A stretch of 64,000 nucleotides of DNA, taken from assembly GCA_032433765.1 (NCBI GenBank), contig JAVIAB010000046.1:59030500-59094499 (forward strand), given 5' to 3'. How positions within the stretch are numbered: position 1 is the stretch's first letter; every line of letters starts with the position of its first letter. The notes beneath the pieces were generated by a model, which worked only from the letters and a program-made list of their open reading frames with translations, searched no databases and was not told the DNA's origin. Made by a program: the position numbers and the translations under genes. Positions 45,488 through 56,590 of this stretch are shown one piece after another. The DNA is from Megaustenia siamemsis (Eukaryota; Mollusca; Gastropoda; Stylommatophora; Ariophantidae).

Positions 45488-46195
45488 AGTTTGAAGTAAT
45501 AAAACGTCCACAAGTTTGAAGTAGTAAAACGTCCACAAGTTTGAAGTAGTAAAAACGTCCACAAGTTTGAAGTAGCAAAACGTCCACAAGTTTGAAGTAG
45601 TAAAACGTCCACAAGTTTGAAGTAGCAAAACGTCCACAAGTTTGAAGTAGCAAAACGTCCACCTGTTTGAAGTAGCAAAACGTCCACCTGTTTGAAGTAG
45701 TAAAACGTCCACAAGTTTGAAGTAGTAAAACGTCCACAAGTTTGAAGTAGTAAAACGTCCACAAGTTTGAAGTAGTAAAACGTCCACAAGTTTGAAGTAA
45801 TAAAACGTCCACATTTTTGAAGTAGCAAAACGTCCACATGTTTGAAGTAGCACAACGTCCAAATGTTTGAAGTAGCAAAACGTCCACATGTTTGAAGTAG
45901 TAAAACGTCCACATGTTTGAAGTAGCACAACGTCCACATGTTTGAAGTAGTAAAACGTCCACATGTTTGAAGTAGCACAACGTCCACAAGTTTGAAGTAG
46001 CAAAACGTCCACATGTTTGAAGTAGTAAAACGTCCACATGTTTGAAGTAGCACAACGTCCACATGTTTGAAGTAGTAAAACGTCCACATGTTTGAAGTAG
46101 TAAAACGTCCACATGTTTGAAGTAGCACAACGTCCACATGTTTGAAGTAGCACAACGTCCACATGTTTGAAGTAGCACAACGTCCACATGTTTGT
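45488..46195. repeat. 25-bp satellite, about 28 units
   Basis: The unit contains 'gtttgaagtagtaaaacgtc' and 'cacaa'. Variants at 'cac.ag', 'cacatg' and 'cacctg' cluster regionally. As 25 is not a multiple of three, all minus frames cycle through three readings and stay open for more than 250 codons. Confidence 0.95.
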
Positions 46196-48240
46196 ACTTT
46201 TCTCAACATGAGTTCTCCTTTAACACTTGCTTCCGAATCAATCAGTTGATTGATTTGATCGCTCGACATCTATGCTCTTTTGTTATAGAGTTAGCTAAGG
46301 AAGCATAGAGAGAGCAGGTAATTTAGTCGTTACCGCTCTTTGAATGGACGAGAGCAGTATCATATAGTGGCGACCAGCAGAATTTAAGTATAGATTTTAC
46401 AGAATACAAATTAGGATAACAAGTTGTAGAGAGTGGGTAGTGGACACCCACCGAAGTAGGGAGGGTCATGACTTGGTCTTGATATAATAGTTGAGGGGAT
46501 TTTCCATGAATCGCCACTCGCCCAGTTGTTGTGAGGGTGACCATCACATACATAACACGCATCGACTTTGTGATGTTGTTGTAAAATCTCCACGATTGTC
46601 CATGCAGGTTCGTTGTTATTGGGAATGACCATCACACGATACCATGCACTGAACTCATGGTGTTACTCTGCCAGGTAATTAGCTACCAGGAGAGGTCAGT
46701 GTCATGAGGTAATGTTATTCCAAATAGGTCATAGAGATTCGGGGAAACAGGGTGTTTGTCCAAATTTGGAAAAGTTCAGGTGTGAGTCACAGATAGTGAG
46801 CAAGCGACAAGCTCAGGTGACCAGATCACGTCGCAAGTGGTCAATTTGCGATGATCTTATTGGTCACTATCTTGCAGGTAGAAGAGAGTTGTTGGGTACT
46901 TAAAGTCCTGCACAACAGTTTGAGCAAGTTAAGTCAGAAAGTTAAGTCAGAGGAGCAGAAGAGAAGTAGAATGTAGAAGGTTAGTCAAGAAGTTAGGATA
47001 GAACAAAGAAGTTAAGTTAGGAGAGCGAACCAGCAGTTAAGTCAGTCAGAAGTTAGAAGTAGAAGCAGTTAAGTAGTTTGGAAACAGTTAAAGTCAGAAC
47101 AGTTAGAAAGTTAAGATTAGAAGTGAAGTCAGTAGTTCAGAAGTTCGAATCTCCAAGTGTAGTTCAAGTTAGTTTAGAAGTTATTCTTGATAGATAGTTG
47201 ATCAAGAATATTATGACTTTAGTTGTGAAGTGATTGTGTTTCCATTTTGAAGTGTTTGACATATTCTACATGTCGTAAGTAGACAAATTGAATGATGTCT
47301 GATGAACAATGTTATATGACAATATGCACTTATGGACATTGCATAATCATCAGTGGTAACCTACGCATGTCCAGAACTTAAGAACATTAGATTCAGAGAA
47401 GTGCATCCACTATATTGCATCACGGCGAAATCAATAAACTGATTATCATTATTGTTGAAGAAAGACTATGTCATGATCTTACATATTACATGTTACCTCA
47501 ATGTTGGGATGTGCTGTGACCATTAAAGAAGATAAAGATATAACAAAGAACAAGACAACGCTGTAACACATTGACCTGTCCCAACAAAACATTCCGATGA
47601 AGAAAAGAAACGCAGGTTCTTAAAGACTACTTCCTGTTGCTACATGATTTCTTTGCTGTTTGCTGTTTGCTGTTTGCTGTTGTTTTATTTGCTTCCAATC
47701 GATGCCGAGTCTTCTTTATTAACCTGCTTGTAGACTCCAATAAGACAAATTCACAGCCCCTGTCACGTGACCATAATGCAACCAAAACTTACATTTTGTT
47801 TTTCACTTACCAATCACCGGAAGCAACTTTAAAAATAAGAATAATAATTATATAGAAATAGTAATAATAATAATAATTTCGACCACAGTCAATGTCAAGT
47901 GCAGCAAAGAGACAAGTATTTGTTCAATAATCTCTGAACAGTTTTAGCTTCCAAGGGCAGAGAATGCTTCAACGAACGTTGATTGAAGAGTTGTCTTGTT
48001 GTTTAATGACTGGTAAGGGTAGCGACCACATGAACGTAATGATCAGTTGCCGTACATGTCATGTAACGGCCACAATTAAGACATCCCATAGCAGACAAAT
48101 ATCGGCGTTACGGATGTGTGCATTCATCAAGTCTTAGACGCAATAATTATGTCCCTAGCTCTGAAGTAGGATTGATACATTTGTCTTGGCTAATAGAGGG
48201 TTAAGGCATAAAAATGCGAAGCTGCAGTAAAGCTGAATAT
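46196..48240. other. Largely unique sequence; possible decayed retroelement terminus
   Basis: 46890-47170 has irregular 'gttaagtcagaagtt' purine-rich repeats. 'tgaggtaa' at 46705 and 'ttacctca' at 47493-47500 are inverted, and AATAAA lies at about 47430, which would suit a solo LTR of 796 bp. There is no target duplication, so this is only a possibility. 47870 has a short TAA run. No coding exon was recognised. Confidence 0.3.
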
Positions 48241-48261
48241 AAGGAAAAATAAAAAAATAAA

Positions 48262-48345
48262 AAAAATGGTATGTAAGAAGCTTTACGTGACAAGTGGACG
48301 ACACAGACTAAACAACGTTTCGGCTAAATAGGCCTTCATCAGGAA
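48262..48345 (-). repeat. Small dispersed element with a hammerhead-like core, copy 2
   Basis: On the minus strand it reads 'ttcctgatgaaggcctattt', 'agccgaaacgttg', 'gtgtcgtccacttg' and 'taaagcttcttacatacc', and it is bounded by A/T runs. CTGATGA and GAAA are separated by a possible GGC/GCC hairpin, and a GTC follows downstream. Confidence 0.55.
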
Positions 48346-48392
48346 CAATAAAAAAAAAAAATTATTTTATATATTTATTTTTTAATTTTTTC

Positions 48393-49005
48393 TTGGCTAA
48401 TAGCCCATTTGTTTCTTATCATATGTGTTGGCTAATAGCCCATTTGTTTTTTAACATATGTCTTGGCTAATAGCCCATTTGTTTTTTAACATATGTCTTG
48501 GTTAATAGTCCATTTTGTTTCTTATCATATGTGTTGGCTAATAGCCCATTTGTTTTTTATCATATGTGTTGGCTAATAGCCCATTTGTTTTTTATCATAT
48601 GTGTTGGCTAATAGCCCATTTGTTTTTTATCATATGTGTTGGCTAATAGCCCATTTGTTTTTTATCATATGTGTTGGCTAATAGCCCATTTGTTTTTTAT
48701 CATGTCTTGGTTAATAGCCCATTTTGTTTTTTATCATATGTCTTGGTTAATAGCCCATTTTGTTTTTTATCATATGTCTTGGTTAATAGCCCATTTTGTT
48801 TTTTATCAAATGTCTTGGTTAATAGCCCATTTGTTTTTTATCACATGTCCTGGCTAATAGTCCCGCTGTTTCTTATCATTTGTCTTAGCTAAGAATTAAT
48901 TTTTTTTATCATTTGTCTTAGCTAAGAATTAATTTTTTTTATCATTTGTCTTGGCGAATAGCACATTTGTTTCTTATCATATGTCTTGGTTAATAGCCCA
49001 TTAAT
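48393..49005. repeat. 35-bp satellite, about 17 units
   Basis: The unit contains 'ttggctaatagcccatttg' and 'ttttttatcatatgt'. It is AT rich and the end units are diverged. Confidence 0.93.
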
Positions 49006-49104
49006 TAATTTATCAGAAAGTTGATTAACCCTGATTAACATGTGTTAATTATTAACATTTCATGCAATTGGTATTATCCGCATTAATGTGCAAGGAAAAT
49101 GATT

Positions 49105-49935
49105 GATTTCATGTGGGTGAGTTGTGTTAGTGTGGGTGAGTTGTTTTAGTGTGGGTGAGTTGTGTTAGTGTGGGTGAGTTGTTTTAGTGTGGGTGAGTTG
49201 TTAGTGTGGGTGAGTTGTTTTAGTGTGGGTGAGTTGTGTTAGTGTGGGTGAGTTGTTTTAGTGTGGGTGAATTGTGTTAGTGTGGGTGAGTTGTGTTAGT
49301 GTGGGTGAGTTGTGTTAGTGTGGGTGAGTTGTTTTAGTGTGGGTGAGTTGTGTTAGTGTGGGTGAGTTGTTTTAGTGTGGGTGAGTTGTTAGTGTGGGTG
49401 AGTTGTTTTAGTGTGGGTGAGTTGTTTTAGTGTGGGTGAATTGTGTTAGTGTGAGTGAGTTGTGTTAGTGTGGGTGAGTTGTTTTAGTGTGGGTGAGTTG
49501 TGTTAGTGTGGGTGAGTTGTTTTAGTGTGGGTGAGTTGTTAGTGTGGGTGAGTTGTTTTAGTGTGGGTGAGTTGTGTTAGTGTGGGTGAGTTGTTTGTGT
49601 GGATGAGTTGTTTGTGTGTGTGAGTTGTTTGTGTGGGTGAGTTGTTTGTGTGGGTGAGTTGTTTGTGTGGGTGAGTTGTTTGTGTGTGTGAGTTGTTTGT
49701 GTGGGTGAGTTGTTGTGTGGGTGAGTTGTTTGTGTGGGTGAGTTGTTTGTGTGTGAGTTGTGAGTGTGTGTGGGTGAGTTGTTTGTGTGTGTGAGTTGTT
49801 TGTGTGTGGGTGAGTTGTTTGTGTGTGTGAGTTGTTTGTGTGGGTGAGTTGTGAGTTGTGTGTGTGTGAGTTGTTTGTGTGTGGGTGAGTTGTTTGTGTG
49901 TGTGAGTTGTTTGTGTGTGGGTGAGTTGTTTGCGA
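49105..49935. repeat. 17-19-bp GT-rich satellite
   Basis: The unit is 'gtgtgggtgagttgtttta' or 'gtgtgggtgagttgttt'. The first part (to 49590) has longer-period alternation of 'gttttagt', 'gtgttagt' and 'gttagt', and the second part has lost the 'tagt'. Strong strand asymmetry: G and T on the plus strand, with few C. Confidence 0.94.
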
Positions 49936-50279
49936 TCTGTGACACTGAGGATAAGAGGTTGGGTTTTGAACCCTATCGGCGATGGTTGCTGGGGTTCACT
50001 CAAAGGTAATATGGTACCAATTTTTTTCTTTTTGGAAGGAAAGACGGAAATGGCGTAATGCTGACCGCAACATCAAGAAAAATGGAGAAAAAGGATGAGC
50101 ACTGTAATGATATTTCTTATAACCACTGACGTGACGTAGTTATCTCCAAATAGTTGTAAGTGTAAGCCTTTGAGAGTGTGTGGGTAATTTGGCTGGTGAT
50201 ATAAGGTCGTGACTGGCTCCTAGTCTGACAACTTTCACTTGATAGAGAACATGGCTACTTGATTCACGACATGGACACA
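49936..50279. other. No recognisable feature
   Basis: Unique sequence with no supported gene. Confidence 0.4.
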
Positions 50280-50732
50280 TATCTATGTGTCTGTCTGTAT
50301 GTATGTCTGTCTGTCCATCTGTATGTCCGTCCATCGTCTGGCTGTCTATTTGTCCTTACGTCGTCTGTATGTCTGTCTGTATGTCTGTCTGTATGTCTGT
50401 CTGTCTGTATGTCTGTCTGTCTGTCTGTCTGTCTGTATGTCTGTCTGTCTGTATGTCTGTCTGTCTGTCTGTCTGTATGTATGTCTGTCTGTCTGTATGT
50501 CTGTATGTCTGTATGTCTGTATGTCTGTATGTCTGTATGTCTGTATGTCTGTATGTCTGTCTGTATGTATGTCTGTCTGTCTGTCCATCTCTATGTCCGT
50601 CCATCGTCTGGCTGTCTATTTGTCCTTACGTCGTCTGTATGTCTGTCTGTATGTCTGTCTGTCTGTATGTTTGTCTGTCTGTATGTCTGTCTGTCTGTCT
50701 GTCTGTATGTCTGTCTGTCTATCGTTCTTTCC
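50280..50732. repeat. (CTGT)n(ATGT)n array with a duplicated unique segment
   Basis: GTCTGTAT-type microsatellite. A segment 'ccatcgtctggctgtctatt' plus 'tgtccttacgtcgtctg' occurs at about 50331 and 50600, so the array was duplicated in one step of about 270 bp. Confidence 0.93.
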
Positions 50733-51149
50733 AGCCGGAGACGCTACATTTGGCAGAAATTCCAGACTCCCCATGTCCGACGAGCTTCAAGTGTCAGTCT
50801 TTTGAATCCACCCGCATTATCTCGCCAGAGATCCTTGTTCGGGGCGAGAACCCTTGACCTCCGCGAGGAAGCTGATGCCCGTTGTTGTAGCTTCTCTCAT
50901 CGGAGTACTTTTGTCGAGGATGAATCTAATAAACTGCACATAAACACATTACGACACCAAGGCTATAAAGCGGATAACTAAGTTTGTCTAACAAAATAAA
51001 CACCACTAGAATCAAGGGTAGAGAACTCGCTACAAGTGATCAAAGGTAATCTTAAAGTACGTACTCAGCTGAGGTATTTAGAACTTTAGGCTAGCACAGA
51101 GGTCTTCAAACTGTAATTATTGTGGCTATCATTAACCACAGGTTGGCTG
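50733..51149. other. No recognisable feature
   Basis: Unique sequence. 'cctccgcgaggaagctgatg' lies in an open frame that is continuous with the microsatellite only by chance. Confidence 0.35.
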
Positions 51150-52600
51150 GAGTGCTGGGTGGTCGTTAGGAGATAAGACGTCGGCATCTTGACAAGAACT
51201 TCCTGAGTTCGATTATCACAACTGGCGGCGGTGACAAATATTTTTAACAAGAAACGGAATCCGCAGCTTGACCCTACCCTGGTTCATGGGTAGTGAGATC
51301 CGATGTCTAGCCTTCAATGGTTAGTGAGATCCGATGTCTAGCCTTCTCTGGGTAGTGAGATCCGATGTCTAGCCTTCTCTGGGTAGTGAGATACGATGTC
51401 TAGCCTTCTCTGGGTAGTGAGATCCAATGTCTAGCCTTTTCTGGGTAGTGAGATCCGATGTCTAGCCCTCTCTGGGTAGTGAGATCCAATGTCTAGCCTT
51501 CTCTGGGTAGTGAGATCCGATGTCTAGCCTTTTCTGGGTAGTGAGATCCAATGTCTAGCCTTCTCTGGGTAGTGAGATCCAATGTCTAGCCTTCTCTGGG
51601 TAGTGAGATCCAATGTCTAGCCTTCTCTGGGTAGCGAGATCCAATGTCTAGCCTTCTCTGGGTAGCGAGATCCAATGTCTAGCCTTCTCTGGGTAGCGAG
51701 ATCCAATGTCTAGCATTCTCTGGGTAGCGAGATCCAATGTATAGCCTTCTCTGGGTAGCGAGATCCAATGTCTAGCCTTCTCTGGGTAGCGAGATCCAAT
51801 GTCTAGCCTTCTCTGGGTAGCGAGATCCAATGTCTAGCCTTCTCTGGGTAGCGAGATCCAATGTCTAGCCTTCTCTGGGTAGCGAGATCCAATGTATAGC
51901 CTTCTCTGGGTAACGAGATCCGATGTCTAGCCTTCTCTGGGTAGCGAGATCCGATGTCTAGCCCTCTCTGGGTAGCGAGATCCAATGTCTTGCCTTCTCT
52001 GGGTAGCGAGATCCAATGTCTTGCCTTCTCTGGGTAACGAGATCCAATGTCTAGCCCTCTCTGGGTAACGAGATCCGATGTCTAGCCCTCTCTGGGTAGC
52101 GAGATCCAATGTCTTGCCTTCTCTGGGTAGCGAGATCCGATGTCTAGCCTTCTCTGGGTAACGAGATCCGATGTCTAGCCTTCTCTGGGTAGCGAGATCC
52201 GATGTCTAGCCTTCTCTGGGTAGCGAGATCCGATGTCTAGCCCTCTCGAAAATACGGCGGAAAAAAAACCCCAGGAAAACTCGTGTGCATTCTGTTAAAG
52301 AATCCTTGATAGTTGGAACCCTTGATAGTTGGAACCCTTGATAGTTGGAAATCGGAACGAGTAGACCCAAAATTGCCGTTGCCCAGGTAGAACTATAACT
52401 TAGTAAAAGATCCACCCAAAAACGTGACAACTTTCGATGATAAAAATATGAGAGTACCTCTAACGTCGGAGAATGTCTGCCTATACGGCGGGGGACCCCT
52501 GAGCACACAATTGCCAATGTGGAAAAAATAAATATGTAAATGTGAAGATTCGCGTAAAATTCAGTCCCTCTGGACCTGGCTAGAGTTGTCAAGATGGCGA
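51150..52600 (+). mobile_element. SINE family 1, full length, with an internal 31-bp array
   Basis: The head 'tggtcgttaggagataagac' is followed by the B box 'tgagttcgatta'. The central domain begins at about 51288 and is expanded to about 31 units up to 52240. The rest of the SINE follows in order: 'gcattctgttaaagaatcc', a triplicated 'ttgatagttggaaccc', 'acctctaacgtcggag', 'cagtccctctggacctgg' and 'ctagag', as in the 21-kb copy. Confidence 0.8.
51288..52240. repeat. 31-bp array inside the SINE central domain
   Basis: The unit contains 'tctctgggtagcgagatcca' and 'atgtctagcct'. Units on the left have 'gtgagatcc', those on the right 'gcgagatcc' or 'acgagatcc'. The same 31-bp period is visible at the very start of the window. 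Confidence 0.93.
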
Positions 52601-52702
52601 AGGCAAAGAAACAACAAAGAAATGTGTCTTCTATAGTAGAGAAATGCTGGGGTTTGTTTGAGGAACTGATAGAGTCACACCCCTGAGAATCAATGTTAAG
52701 TT

Positions 52703-52960
52703 AGTCCGGTTTGCGCAATCGATAGGCGATTGGCTTACCACGGCAACAGCCGGGGTTCGTACCCTGGCGAGGACACCTGGGTTTTACTAATTCCCTAAAA
52801 ATTAGTACCTCTGAAGTCGGAGTAAATCTGCCTGCATGGCGAGGGGCATCCTGTAATTGGATAAAACAGGCTTTACACGCAAAATTCAGTCCCACAAAAT
52901 TGAGTGGGTGGGACTTCGTCAGAGGTCAAAGCTGACGAAAGCGAACGAACGAACGAAATG
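52703..52960 (+). mobile_element. tRNA-derived SINE with the shared 3' domain
   Basis: The head 'ttgcgcaatcgataggcgat' leads to the B box 'ggggttcgtaccc'. The 3' part holds 'tacctctgaagtcggag', 'ctgcctgcatggcgagggg' and 'aaaattcagtccc', the same 3' domain as family 1. The end is a 'gaacgaacgaacgaa' tail. The different head makes this a distinct family. Confidence 0.7.
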
Positions 52961-53194
52961 TTAAGTTAAGCGTGGTACGTGTAAAAGCAGACAGTGTTTG
53001 AGAGGTATTTGTAAACCGTTAATGTAGGAACACAGTGCTGCACTTTACGTTACAAGCTCATCGTTCTCCACAGGGACCGGGGAAAGCAAGACAGCCTCAA
53101 AGATAGTCGAGATCCAGGAGGTGACGGGACGAAGTTACACAACACAATCTGTTGGCAGTCACGAGAGGTTCATTTAACAATAAGTCATCGGGCA
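52961..53194. other. No recognisable feature
   Basis: Unique sequence before a 43-bp array. Confidence 0.4.
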
Positions 53195-53562
53195 GTCAAT
53201 CATTTTAACATTAATCAATCGAATGATTTGTTACACAATCAATCATTTTAACATCAATCAATCGAATGATTTGTTACACAATAAACCATTTTAACATCAA
53301 TCAATCGAATGATTTATTACACAATCAATCATTTTAACATTAATCAATCGAATGATTTGTTACACAATCAATCATTTTAACATCAATCAATCGAATGATT
53401 TGTTACACAATCAATCATTTTAACATTAATCAATCGAATGATTTGTTACACAATCAATCATTTTAACATCAATCAATCGAATGATTTGTTACACAATCAA
53501 TCATTTTAACATCAATCAATCGAATGATTTGCTACACAATCAATCATTCAATCATTTAATCA
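53195..53562. repeat. 43-bp tandem repeat, about 8 units
   Basis: The unit contains 'acaatcaatcattttaacat' and 'caatcaatcgaatgatttg'. Each unit contains a short near-palindrome around 'aatcattttaa...'. Confidence 0.93.
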
Positions 53563-53754
53563 AATCATCAAACAATTTTATAATAATTCAAAATAACCAA
53601 CGCGCTACAGGAACCGTGTATACTTTCAATCTTCTACTGGAAGGGTCTAACACTTAGAACTGCCTAAATACAATAATAACATTTGTAAGATCTAACCAGC
53701 GAGCTGACGAGAGCACCTTTCTCAAGCTCACGACATCAATTAATTTGTCCTCAC
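53563..53754. other. No recognisable feature
   Basis: Unique sequence. Confidence 0.4.
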
Positions 53755-53854
53755 TTAAGATATTCATTCATTCAATCATTCATTCATTAAATCATTCATT
53801 CATTTATTGGGTGCCGTCTCCACATCGAAGGTTGGCTACCAAGGACCGCCGTTT

Positions 53855-54520
53855 TACACCGATCTCTTGTCTTGATGGATGTACGTTGTCATAGGTTCAC
53901 CTATCTCTTGTCTTGATGGACGTACGTTGTCATAGGTTCAACTATCTCTTGTCTTGATGGATGTACGTTGTCATAGGTTCACAGATCTCTTGTCTTGATG
54001 GATGTACGTTGTCATAGGTTCACCTATCTCTTGTCTTGATGGACGTACGTTGTCATAGGTTCACCTATCTCTTGTCTTGATGGATGTACGTTGTCATAGG
54101 TTCACCGATCTCTTGTCTTGATGGATGTACGTTGTCATAGGTTCACCTATCTCTTGTCTTGATGGATGTACGTTGTCATAGGTTCACCTATCTCTTGTCT
54201 TGATGGATGTACGTTGTCATAGGTTCATCGATCTCTTGTCTTGATGGACGTACGTTGTCATAGGTTCACCTATCTCTTGTCTTGATGGACGTACGTTGTC
54301 ATAGGTTCACCGATCTCTTGTCTTGATGGATGTACGTTGTCATAGGTTCACCTATCTCTTGTCTTGATGGATGTACGTTGTCATAGGTTCAACTATCTCT
54401 TGTCTTGATGGATGTACGTTGTCATAGGTTCAACTATCTCTTGTCTTGATGGATGTACGTTGTCATAGGTTCAACTTTCTCTTGTCTTGATGGATGTACG
54501 TTGTCATAGGTTCACCTGTC
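53855..54520. repeat. 41-bp array from the LINE C-terminal codons, about 16 units
   Basis: The unit contains 'ctatctcttgtcttgatgga' and 'tgtacgttgtcataggttc', which on the minus strand is the LINE text encoding 'PMTTYIHQDKR'. Ordinary LINE sequence flanks both sides. Confidence 0.9.
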
Positions 54521-54584
54521 TGCCTTTTAATGTCATCAGTCCACTGTAGTCTTGGTCTGCCTCGTCTACCTTGAACCTGCCCTT

Positions 54585-55378
54585 CCAAGACAACCCGTAG
54601 AATGGTATATGTCTCTCCACAAGTCCAACAATGCCTTGTAGACAACCCGTAGAATGGTATATGTCTCTCCACAAGTCCAACAATGCCTTGTAGACAACCC
54701 GTAGAATGGTATATGTCTCTCCACAAGTCCAACAATGCCTTGTAGACAACCCGTAGAATGGTATATGTCTCTCCACAAGTCCAACAATTGCCTTGTAGAC
54801 AACCCGTAGAATGGTATATGTCTCTCCACAAGTCCAACAATACCTTCTAGACAACCCGTAGAATGGTATATGTCTCTCCACAAGTCCAACAATTGCCTTG
54901 TAGACAACCCGTAGAATGGTATATGTCTCTCCACAAGTCCAACAATTGCCTTGTAGACAACCCGTAGAATGGTATATGTCTCTCCACAAGTCCAACAATG
55001 CCTTGTAGACAACCCGTAGAATGGTATATGTCTCTCCACAAGTCCAACAATTGCCTTGTAGACAACCCGTAGAATGGTATATGTCTCTCCACAAGTCCAA
55101 CAATACCTTCTAGACAACCCGTAGAATGGTATATGTCTCTCCACAAGTCCAACAATTGCCTTGTAGACAACCCGTAGAATGGTATATGTCTCTCCACAAG
55201 TCCAACAATTGCCTTGTAGACAACCCGTAGAATGGTATATGTCTCTCCACAAGTCCAACAATTGCCTTGTAGACAACCCGTAGAATGGTATATGTCTCTC
55301 CACAAGTCCAACAATTGCCTTGTAGACAACCCGTAGAATGGTATATGTCTCTCCACAAGTCCAACAATTGCCTTGTCC
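54585..55378. repeat. 52/53-bp array from the same LINE, about 15 units
   Basis: The unit contains 'gacaacccgtagaatggtat' and 'atgtctctccacaagtccaa'. On the minus strand it reads 'IVGLVERHIPFYGLS', parallel to 'FLGHVKRHNSLLKVI' of the copy at 29-32 kb. Both a 52- and a 53-bp version occur, depending on one extra T. Confidence 0.9.
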
Positions 55379-55637
55379 CAATTCTGTTAGTATTTTTTCC
55401 CCATTTTCAGCTGATTCACATCTTCATTGTTTGTCTTCTTTCACTTCCATTGAATTCTCCCCCATTCTACTATAGATCCACATTTCAAAGGTTTCAATTT
55501 GCTTCTCTCTTTTTCTATTTAATGTCCATGTTTTTGTGCCATACAGGAAGGTTGAGTAAATATATCATTTAGCAATTCGTAGTTTTAGTTCTGATGTTCT
55601 TTGCTTTGATATATTATATTGTTCATGTTCTTAAACA

Positions 55638-55775
55638 TTCTTTTCTATCGGGGGTGAAATAAAAACCCTGAGTCTCACACGGCGTAGCGACTGCTCTGAC
55701 CAAGCGTTATCCCCCTGGTTTCATCGTGAGCCCCGAGACACACACCAGCAGTTGTAATGTGTGTCGTAAAGATAG
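55638..55775 (-). mobile_element. tRNA-like SINE (family 4) inserted in LINE
   Basis: On the minus strand 'gcttggtcagagcagtcgct' (A-box region) and 'gtgagactcagggttttta' (B-box position, weak) occur. It shares 'cgggggtgaaataaa' with 1904-1972. LINE sequence lies on both sides. Confidence 0.5.
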
Positions 55776-55840
55776 TTTGCATGTTATTAAAATTACCTTT
55801 CAGCCATTGCTATTCTTCTAGGGGTAAACTCATTTAGGTA

Positions 55841-56590
55841 AATGAGCTACAAGAAATGTTAGATATTATAGTGAAAGAGGGCAAAAATAAAGGACTCAGC
55901 CTTAATTGCGGAAAGACAGAAGTAATGGTAACAACAAAGAAAAAGACATCACCTCAGTGCAAAATAAAGACACGTGGAACAATATTAAAACAGGGTAAAA
56001 GGATTTAAATATTTGGGAACTTTGTTAACCTCAGACTGAAGATGTACAAAAGAGGTGAGATGCAGAATGGCTCAGGCAAAAGCAGCTTTCCAAAAAATGA
56101 GGAAGATACTACGCAATCCATTTTTAACAATAGAAACAAGAAAAAGAGTTCTCAAATGTTATGTAGAACCAGTCTTAACATATGGATGTGAATCATGCAA
56201 AATAGGACAGCAGACATGAAAATCACTGGAGGCTGTAGAAATGTGTACCTACAGAAGAATATCGAGAATACCATGGACAGCTAAGAAGAGTAATGAAAAT
56301 GTTCAGAAAGAGGTCAAAGCAAAAAGAGAGTTAATTTCTAATATTAGGAAGAAACAATCATCATTTTTGGCCATGTAATGAGAAGGGAACAGCTGGAATA
56401 TATTGTAACAACTGGAAAAATTGAGGGACGAAGAGATAAAGGGAAGCAAAGAGAAAAGGTACCAGACAGCTTAAGGGAATGGCTTGGCAGGAGGTCAACA
56501 ACAGAAATGATAAATAAATGTCGTGATCGAAAGTTGTGGAGAGACATGATCACCTACGCCAGCAGGCTCGGTACTTGATGATGATGATGA
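55841..56590 (+). pseudogene. 5'-truncated RTE-type LINE fragment (LINE family 2)
   Basis: Broken frames give 'NELQEMLDIIVKEG', 'GLSLNCGKTEVMVTTKKK', 'LTYGCES', 'RREQLEYIVTTGKIEGRR', 'DSLREWLGRRSTTEMINKC' and 'RDRKLWRDMITYASRLGT' followed by a stop and a GATGATGATGATG tail. This is the RT thumb and tail. It abuts a LINE on the opposite strand at about 55840. At least three frame changes and stops are present. Confidence 0.82.

Larger units (their letters stand above)
53755..55840 (-). pseudogene. LINE family 1-like fragment with two internal arrays and a SINE-like insert
   Basis: Read from right to left: RT C-terminal region (about 55820-55776), a SINE-like insert (about 55775-55638), then LINE at 55637-55380. 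Next come a 52/53-bp array and LINE encoding 'VVLEGQVQGRRGRPRLQWTD' and 'DIKRQTGEPMTTYI'. A 41-bp array follows. Last is the 3' end 'ccttcgatgtggagacggca' with an ATGA-rich tail. The order matches the better copy at 29-32 kb. Confidence 0.82.

Noticed and set aside
54463..55381. ORFs with 'LDLWRDIYHSTGCLQG' repeats
   Set aside because: A 52/53-bp LINE-derived array read in three cycling frames.
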